From assembly GCF_030908545.1 (NCBI RefSeq), contig NZ_CP133083.1, forward strand, positions 1,116,001 through 1,180,000: a stretch of DNA of 64,000 nucleotides. The letters are read 5' to 3'. The notes under the pieces are model-generated. The model was not told where the DNA came from, made no database searches, and saw only the letters and a program-made list of their open reading frames with translations. The translations under genes and the position numbers were made by a program. Below, piece after piece: positions 58,060 to 64,000 of this stretch (position 1 is the first letter of the stretch; each line of letters begins with the position of its first letter). The stretch comes from Nitrosomonas sp. sh817. GTDB lineage: Bacteria; Pseudomonadota; Gammaproteobacteria; Burkholderiales; Nitrosomonadaceae.

Positions 58060-58395
58060 CCGGTTTAACCTCCCTGTCTCGATATCCCCGTCACCCGGCG
58101 GGGAGGCGCTTCAAATCCGAAACATCGCACCGCTTCCAGCTTATTCCAATCGATAATATTCCCGAGATTTCCACAGTCCGCTGTCTCTCCGATTAAACTT
58201 GTCCACAAAACACGTACGTTATCGGTCACTCATCGTGCCGCGTGCCGACACCGAAGTCCGTGAATCGCAATGCCGAAAAATACCAATGCATCAAAACATA
58301 ACGGTTTTTATAGAAAAATCGTCTTATGTTAACATTGCCCCGGTTTGCAGCATGCCTTTTCAATTTCAATTCGATTGAGTGATTGAACAAAAGCG
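58060..58395. other. Intergenic region before the TIR gene
   Basis: About 335 bases, no gene and no clear terminator. AT-rich near 58290-58380, where the TIR gene promoter could lie. Confidence 0.35.
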
Positions 58396-59658
58396 ATGGA
58401 ACAACAGAAAAAGAAAGATTTTTTTATTAGCTACAACAGAGCTGATGAAGAAAAAGCAATCTGGATCAATTGGAAACTGAAAAGTAGCGGTTATACCACT
58501 GTCATCCAAGCGGAAGATTTTGGTCCGGGAAATAACTTTGTACTGGCCATGCAAAAGGCAGCGACTGAAGCAATACGCACGATCGCGGTATTGTCTCCCG
58601 ACTATTTACAGTCACAATTTACCGCCCCTGAATGGGCTGCGGCGTTCGCGCAAGATCCGATGGGCGAGCAACGAATATTGATTCCGGTAAAAGTGCGGCC
58701 TGTTGAGTTAACGGGTTTGTTAAAGGCTATTGTCTATATCGACCTAGTGGATATCGATGAGGAAGAAGCGGAAGCCCGCTTACTGTCCAAAATTCAGAAT
58801 ATAGCAGGTAGGCCACGTCCTGTTTTCAAAAAATCAGAATCGCCCGCTGTATCTAAAATAGCACCACAATACGCATCCAATCAGGCAGAGCAGCAACTCG
58901 GACAAATTAACCGGAAAAAGCACCGAGATCACTTGGCGATACAGATTTTACAAGATGAAAACCGTAAAACGCACGGTTTTTTGATTTCGGGAGAGCAGCA
59001 AGAATGCCCGGAAGACATTCGTTTTAAATTGTCGTACTTATTACAAGAAGATTTGATCAATCATCATTCGAAACCGCCTGAGATCCAGCGATTGCGAACC
59101 GAGAAAAGCGCCTTGTTTGGAAAATCGGCAAAGCAATTTCTATGGGAATTATTAGCGAAGCATCTCCTGTGCGAGCCCGAGAAAGCTGCAATCGAGCTGC
59201 GCTTGAGCCAACTGGATAGACATCACCTCTTTTTCAGGGAATTACCCAGTGATGAGTCCGGCAATCAGCATTTTCTGGTTGAGCTACTCTCGGCATGGTC
59301 GGATTTAACATTGGCTGCCACGTCTCACAGTCATTTTTTATTGTTGATTCATGCCGCCGAGAACAGCGGCAATTCCCTGTTCAGGTGGTCATTCCTTGCT
59401 AAGCGTAAGCCTTCCTGGCGTGATCAAATTGAATCGTTGCTTAAACAACATGTAGTTACTGACGCGTTGTTGCCCGAATTTCATTCACCCAGTAAAAAGG
59501 AAATACGCGATTGGATGGGGTTACACATTGAAGAAAGCACATTGCGCGATGACATCGAAGAATTATTGACGGAACAATTTCTAAAGAACGATTCCATTCC
59601 TCTCGGGAAATTTAAAAAAGCTGCGTTGCCTCTCCTCAAAAAACACTACTCACAATAA
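58396..59658 (+). CDS. TIR-domain protein with C-terminal iSTAND-like region
   Basis: 420 residues. Residues 7-135 are a TIR domain: KKDFFISYNRADE, then a QYLQSQFTAPEW-type stretch with candidate catalytic Glu79. Residues 170-345 begin with a strand that in active NTPases would hold a Walker A, but read HGFLISGEQQECPED, and later contain FLLLIHAAENSG. That resembles an inactive STAND NTPase. Residues 345-420 are helical. No active P-loop is present. It is 12 bases before the broken MoxR gene, so they form one transcription unit. It is probably the effector or sensor of the locus; inference by context. Confidence 0.72.
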   Translation: MEQQKKKDFFISYNRADEEKAIWINWKLKSSGYTTVIQAEDFGPGNNFVLAMQKAATEAIRTIAVLSPDYLQSQFTAPEWAAAFAQDPMGEQRILIPVKVRPVELTGLLKAIVYIDLVDIDEEEAEARLLSKIQNIAGRPRPVFKKSESPAVSKIAPQYASNQAEQQLGQINRKKHRDHLAIQILQDENRKTHGFLISGEQQECPEDIRFKLSYLLQEDLINHHSKPPEIQRLRTEKSALFGKSAKQFLWELLAKHLLCEPEKAAIELRLSQLDRHHLFFRELPSDESGNQHFLVELLSAWSDLTLAATSHSHFLLLIHAAENSGNSLFRWSFLAKRKPSWRDQIESLLKQHVVTDALLPEFHSPSKKEIRDWMGLHIEESTLRDDIEELLTEQFLKNDSIPLGKFKKAALPLLKKHYSQ

Positions 59659-59670
59659 GAGCAAACCATC

Positions 59671-60683
59671 ATGTCGATTATTTTAGAACCGCATTATTAC
59701 TCGGGCCGGGGCAAGGATTTGAAGCCGGCGAAATGGCAGGATTTACCTGGATTCAATCCGGATGATTTAACGCATCCTAAAGATTACCTGGCCCCGCCGG
59801 ATTGGCTTCCGCCGTCAATGTAGCGCTGGAATTGGGCATGCCGCTGCTGCTGACCGGTGAACCGGGTTGCGGCAAATCGCAGTTGGCATATAGCCTGGCG
59901 TGGGAACTGGATCATCCGCAAAATCCGGGCGGTTCTTGGCAAAAGCCGCATACGTTTACGGTCAAATCGGATACGCAAAGCCGCGATTTGTTTTATCATT
60001 TCGATACCTTGGGGCGGTTCCGCGCCAGCCGCCGTGATGGCGATAATGACGACCCGCGCCGTTTCTTGCGTTTTGAAGCGCTAGGTGTGGCGATTTTGCA
60101 AGCGCTCGGTCGTTCTGATCGACGAAATCGACAAAGCGCCGCGCGAGGTGCCGAACGAAATCGAACGCATGACCTTCGATATTCCCGAGCTGTTTGAAAC
60201 CGGCCGCAAGAAAACCACGGTGTCGCTGCAAGATTCCAAGATGCGTCCGATCGTCATTATCACCAGCAACCGCGAGCGCGAATTGCCGGATGCGTTTCTG
60301 CGCCGTTGCGTTTACTATCATCTTGAGCTACCGGCATTCCGCAGCAAAGCGGCGGCGATGTCACCATCGAAAGCATTATCGAGCAACGCTTAAATATCAA
60401 GATTCCTAACGAAGAAGCCGTGCCGAATCCGCAGAAAAGCGCATGGGCTGCCAGCATTTCGTTTTTCCATTTTTTGCGCAACGAAGGGCAATTGGATAAG
60501 CAACCGTCGATTGCCGAATTGCTGAACTGGATGCAATTGCTGCAAAAACGCAGCCAACGGCTGAACGAAACGCCGCACCTGACCAACGCCGCATGGCTGG
60601 AGGTATTTACCGCCAGTGCTGCCGTTACCCTGCTGAAACACAAGGAAGATCAGGATCGCATTCACGCATTGATCGGACGCTGA
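59671..60683 (+). pseudogene. MoxR-type AAA+ ATPase, broken by frameshifts and deletion
   Basis: Pieces of one ATPase lie in three frames. 59671-59790 gives the N-terminus. A lost C at about 59791-59795 moves the frame to a Walker A piece (LLLTGEPGCGKSQLAYSLAW). A second break at about 60103-60110, where family members carry tens more residues, leads to Walker B (SVVLIDEIDKAPRE) and sensor (IITSNRERELPDAFLRRC). A third break near 60325-60333 leads to the C-terminal lid, ending at 60683. Members of this ATPase group remodel partner proteins. Either a decayed gene or clustered sequencing errors. Confidence 0.75.
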
Positions 60684-60778
60684 AAAGATCAACCGGCATC
60701 TTGAACCGGCCAACGCCGTGAATACTGCCAGACTCTATTCCCGCATCGACGAGCTGGGCGCGTTACTGCGCGCCGCAG

Positions 60779-60799
60779 GCATGGCGCATGGCGCATGGC
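60779..60799 (+). repeat. Three tandem GCATGGC heptamers that break the frame
   Basis: Three copies in a row. With two copies the upstream frame (from 60718) would join the downstream frame without a stop (reading GMAHGVDVW). With three copies it stops at 60802-60804. Confidence 0.85.
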
Positions 60800-62821
60800 G
60801 TTGACGTGTGGCTGTCGGTCGCTCGCTTACTTAAGCAATTGGAAGAGCGGGGCAAGCTGCCCAAAGATGAAAAAGATTTAGCTCCGCTGCTCGGGCCGTT
60901 GTTTTGCCGCAACCCGGAAGAGCAAGCGCGATTCCCGGTATTGTTCGAACAATGGTTGAACCCTGAAACGCAATCGGTGTTGGAAACGGTGAACCGCACC
61001 GCCGCGCCGGGCCGCGATGCTTTGCTGGCAGCGCAAGCTGCCGTGCAAAAAACGCAGAAACATTGGGTCATGGGCGGTATTGTAGTGTTCGTCTGCCTGC
61101 TGGCTGTGCTGATTGTCAATTGGTCGGATTGGTTCCGGCCAAAACCGGTTGAAGTTCCTGCCAAAGTAGAACCACCGAAGCCAGTACAAACGACACCGCC
61201 AATCGTGCGCCGTAAGCCGCAACCGGGCACGGCCACCGTTGTCATTGTTGATCGTGTTGAACCGCGTCCGCAACCGCAACCGGATTACGTCCAGCAAGAT
61301 TGGCAGCACGTTGTGCGCAATGTCGGCTGGGTGTTATTTGCTTTGCCGTGGTTGCCGGTGCTCGGATTTCTGGCTTGGCGCTACCGGCGCAATGTCGTAT
61401 TGCAGCGGCAAGGCGAATCTGCCGACGATTTGCTGCGTCATTTTCATTTCGATCGCGTGCTGCAACCATTTTTCGGCGGCGCTCAGTCCGAACGGGCATT
61501 ACGCGAATTGCACGCCGCGCGGTTGGAACCGACGCAGCGGCTGCATGTTTCCGCCACGGTCGATGCCACCGCGCGCAACGGCGGTTATTTTCAGCCGGTT
61601 TACCGTAATCGCCGCATTGCGCCGGAACATGTGTTGCTGGTGCGCAGCCAGGGTCGCGGCGATCAACAAGCGGCGCTGGCGGAGGAATTGGAAAAACGCT
61701 TCAAGGCATTGGGCTTGTCGATCAAAACCTACCGTTTTCGTGACGATCCGCGCTGGCTGGTGCAATGGGGCGATGACAACGGCCAGGCGAAATACTACCA
61801 ATTGCATCAACTGGCTGCGCGACATGAAGGCGCGCGCTTGCTGATCGTCAGCGAAACGGCAATTCTGTTTCATCCGTATAGTGGCGAGATCCGCTCCTGG
61901 CTCGATGATTTTACCCCGTGGCGCGACAAGGTGTGGCTGCAACCGCGCGATGCCAGTAATGCGCACGCCGCATTGCTGGCGCAGCACCGATTTCTGATGT
62001 TGCCGCTGATGCAAGACAATCTGCCGCAACTGGTCGAACACCTGACCAAACCGCAGCCGCAGAAATTGTTGCCGCGATTGCCGCAGACTTTGCCGCTGCT
62101 GCTGCGGCAACTGGAACAATTCCTCGGTACCAACGGTTTACGGCTGCTGTGCGCCGTAGCAATCTATCCAAAACCGCATTGGTCATTGACGCAGGCGCTC
62201 GATTATTTGCTGTTTGGTGGTTTGAATACGCCAACACTGACCGCCGATCCACCGCAACGGCGCGAGCAGCGGCTGGCGCGTTTGAGCCGATTGCCGTGGT
62301 TGACGCATGCCTACTTGCCGGATTGGTTGCGCGAATTGCTGTTGCTCGGTATGGATCGCCATGAGCGTGTGCAAGTGACGGAAGTGTGGCAGCGCTTGTT
62401 CCATCAGCACACCGGCCGGGACAGTCCGCAATCGCTCAGTCTCGAAGTGAGAAGCCCGTCCAAGCTGCAACTGCAAGTCAAGTTCGACGACTGGCGCGCC
62501 ATTTCCAAGGATACTGCGATCAATGATCCGATTTTCGCCAATATCCTGCGCGGCGGCAAGCTGGGGTTGCTCGATTTCCGCATCCCGCAAGCCCTGGCCA
62601 AGCTGCTGCCGCAAAACAATCAATCGCTGTTATTACGTCCGGGAGTGATCGCCTTGCTGTGGGCATTGCTCGCGAGCGGAACGCTCACTGCGGCATGGCA
62701 TTACGCCGGTCAGCACGCATTCATCGACTATCAGCGCAACCAACAGATGCAGCACAATATGCAGTGGCCGGTAACGCTCAGCCATCACTCGGATACGCAA
62801 GCGTTGATGACGGCATTGCAA

Positions 62822-62859
62822 ACTAAACAACCACCGGCTTTAGCCGGTGGTTGTTTAGT
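62822..62859. repeat. REP-like palindrome matching the IS200 right end
   Basis: A 38-base perfect palindrome with 18-bp arms and a TT loop. Its right 29 bases equal the terminal bases of both IS200/IS605-type copies (the end next to the transposase 3' side). It stands alone, without transposase, inside an open frame. Confidence 0.9.
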
Positions 62860-63831
62860 GCTATTGCTGGCGATGGCCGTTTGTCCAACGATTTTTGCGC
62901 AAAGCAAACCGGCGGAAGAACCTGCCACAACAGCAATCGAGATCAAATCGCGCGGCAAGCTGACCGCCGAGAAAAAAAACAGAGTCAGGCATTGGCGCAA
63001 ACCTGCCGTACCGAAGCTGGGCAAGCGCCAACGATGGTGGTGATTAAGCCGGGCCAATTTCAGATGGGATCAGCAGACGGTGATGCCGATGAGCAGCCGG
63101 TGCATGCGGTGACAATCCCGAAACCATTTGCCATCAGCCGTTGCGAGATTACCGTCGGGCAATTCCGGCAGTTTGTTGAGGATGCACACTACCAAACCAC
63201 GGCTGAAAAAAGCGGCAAAGGCTGTAATATTTGGAATGTTGAGAGAAAAGAAGCAGAACAATTGCCGGATCGAAATTGGAAAAATCCTGGTTTCAAGCAA
63301 AGCGATGATCATCCGGTGGTGTGCGTGTCATGGGACGATGCGCAAGCGTATGTGAAATGGCTGTCGCATCGCACCGGCGCAGCGTATCGCTTGCCAACGG
63401 AGGCCGAATGGGAATACGCCACCGCAACAGCACGCTATTATCAAGATGACCTGCAGTGCGATTACGCCAATGGTTTAGGTCAGGAAGGAAAGTCTATTGC
63501 CGATTCTGTCTGGGTATTGGCGGAGTGTTCCGATGACCATGTTTACACCGCGCCGGTGGCAAGTTACGCCGAAAATCATTTCGGGTTATTCGACATGCTG
63601 GGTAACGTCTGGGAATGGAAGCAGGACTGTTGGCATGGCAATTACAACAACGGACCGGGTGACGGTTCGGCATGGCTGGAAAAAGACAGCGGCGATTGTG
63701 GCCGCCGGGTGGTTCGCGGCGGTTCGTGGATCATCTTCAGGCCTCAGCTCGTGCGGTCGGCTAACCGGGTCAGGAACGGCGCCGGTGAGGCCTACAGCTA
63801 CCAGGGTTTTCGGATCGCCAGGGATTTTTGA
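62851..63831 (+). CDS. FGE-sulfatase-like (SUMF1 fold) domain
   Basis: The frame is open from about 62851; an internal ATG at 63034 begins the domain (MVVIKPGQFQMGSADGDADE). The rest is a full SUMF1 fold: RLPTEAEWEYAT near 63390, LFDMLGNVWEWKQD near 63590, RRVVRGGSW and YQGFRIARDF at the end. The catalytic Cys pair of true formylglycine-generating enzymes is not visible at the expected place, so a binding or scaffold role is more likely than sulfatase activation. It was probably the C-terminus of the membrane protein upstream, separated now by a frameshift. Confidence 0.85.
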   Translation: MFSAIAGDGRLSNDFCAKQTGGRTCHNSNRDQIARQADRREKKQSQALAQTCRTEAGQAPTMVVIKPGQFQMGSADGDADEQPVHAVTIPKPFAISRCEITVGQFRQFVEDAHYQTTAEKSGKGCNIWNVERKEAEQLPDRNWKNPGFKQSDDHPVVCVSWDDAQAYVKWLSHRTGAAYRLPTEAEWEYATATARYYQDDLQCDYANGLGQEGKSIADSVWVLAECSDDHVYTAPVASYAENHFGLFDMLGNVWEWKQDCWHGNYNNGPGDGSAWLEKDSGDCGRRVVRGGSWIIFRPQLVRSANRVRNGAGEAYSYQGFRIARDF

Positions 63832-63865
63832 TCTTTGTTCTTTGTGCTTTTGTTCTTTGCGGGGT

Positions 63866-63892
63866 GCAGGGGCGTAGCCCCTGCGGTTTTTT
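63866..63892 (+). terminator. Terminator after the FGE-like gene
   Basis: GCAGGGGC pairs with GCCCCTGC around a three-base loop, followed by GGTTTTTT. Perfect stem, strong candidate for the end of the TIR-MoxR-FGE transcript. Confidence 0.85.
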
Positions 63893-64000
63893 GGGGGTGT
63901 AGGGTTAACCCAGCAGGCGGGCTTTTTTTCGTTGCGCCTTGAGAACAGTGACTGCTTTTTTATCGAATGACACAAATTCCGTGCCTCCAAGGCTCGCGCC

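Larger units (their letters stand above)
60718..63043 (+). pseudogene. Large membrane protein, N-terminal part of an FGE-linked protein
   Basis: The recognisable reading begins near a GTG at 60718 and continues from 60788 to 63043 after a +1 shift in a heptamer repeat. About 770 residues: a helical N-terminus, membrane helices near 61065-61130, 61320-61380 and 62640-62705, and a large cytoplasmic-looking middle that I do not recognise (rich in Leu, Trp, Arg). The palindrome at 62822-62859 adds codons KQPPALAGGCLV. The frame then ends because of an A-run shift at 62972-62979; the FGE-like domain follows in the next frame. Probably one protein originally, or two adjacent genes fused by the palindrome. 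Confidence 0.6.

Noticed and set aside
59802-60197. A complete small ATPase gene
   Set aside because: It has Walker A only; Walker B and sensor residues continue in other frames, so it is a fragment of one broken gene.
62822-62859. Transcription terminator
   Set aside because: The palindrome has no following T-run, lies inside an open frame, and matches the IS end exactly.

Overview
The window looks like a chromosomal segment of a betaproteobacterium close to Nitrosomonas. This is inferred from protein flavour and gene content: two PEP-CTERM proteins, an asparagine-synthase-like amidotransferase inside a long exopolysaccharide cluster, a glycogen cluster with GH57 enzymes and Pgi, and short dispersed repeats. 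No rRNA is present, so the genus call is an inference.

Layout. 152-747: IS200/IS605-type element. 733-19006: one long rightward exopolysaccharide cluster (PP-loop protein, Wzx-type flippase, three glycosyltransferases, AsnB-type amidotransferase, acyltransferase, heparinase II/III-like lyase, GDP-mannose/UDP-glucose dehydrogenase, two methyltransferases, a secreted lyase-like protein, AlgA/ManC). An IS630-type element sits precisely in codon 3 of the dehydrogenase gene. 19076-22535: HDOD gene and trpC-trpD-trpG, all leftward. 22661-28435: a 5.8-kb integrative element inserted in the 3' end of tRNA-Ser(GGA), bounded by a 25-bp direct repeat and carrying a Doc toxin pair, a TIR-like protein, integrase, excisionase-like gene and a phage-type HUH replication protein. 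28411-35700: tRNA-Ser, MEKHLA protein, NadB, YaeQ, a HigBA-like toxin pair, an ABC-F ATPase, a small membrane TIR protein, a VOC protein and a catalase fragment. 36015-39737: metH. 40203-42109: PEP-CTERM protein and an unknown membrane protein. 42114-52958: glycogen cluster, with glgA, pgi, two GH57 genes and glgC leftward and glgB divergent. 53234-53829: second IS200/IS605-type copy, inverted relative to the first. 53858-57110: lipoprotein, DUF4143-type ATPase, IS110 element. 57442-58059: second PEP-CTERM protein. 58396-63831: TIR protein, MoxR-type AAA+ ATPase and a membrane/FGE-like protein, the last two broken by several frameshifts and a palindrome.

How it works together. The left cluster should make, modify and export a polysaccharide containing a mannose-derived uronic acid (AlgA plus the dehydrogenase), unless the IS630 insertion has silenced that step. 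The middle holds core metabolism (tryptophan, NAD, methionine, glycogen). Accessory DNA lies between these blocks. Three unrelated TIR-domain genes, a mobile toxin-antitoxin island, and the TIR/MoxR/FGE locus at the right end are the best candidates for defence or conflict systems. A 145-bp repeat with inverted ends occurs three times, and the IS200 end palindrome occurs a third time on its own inside a coding region.
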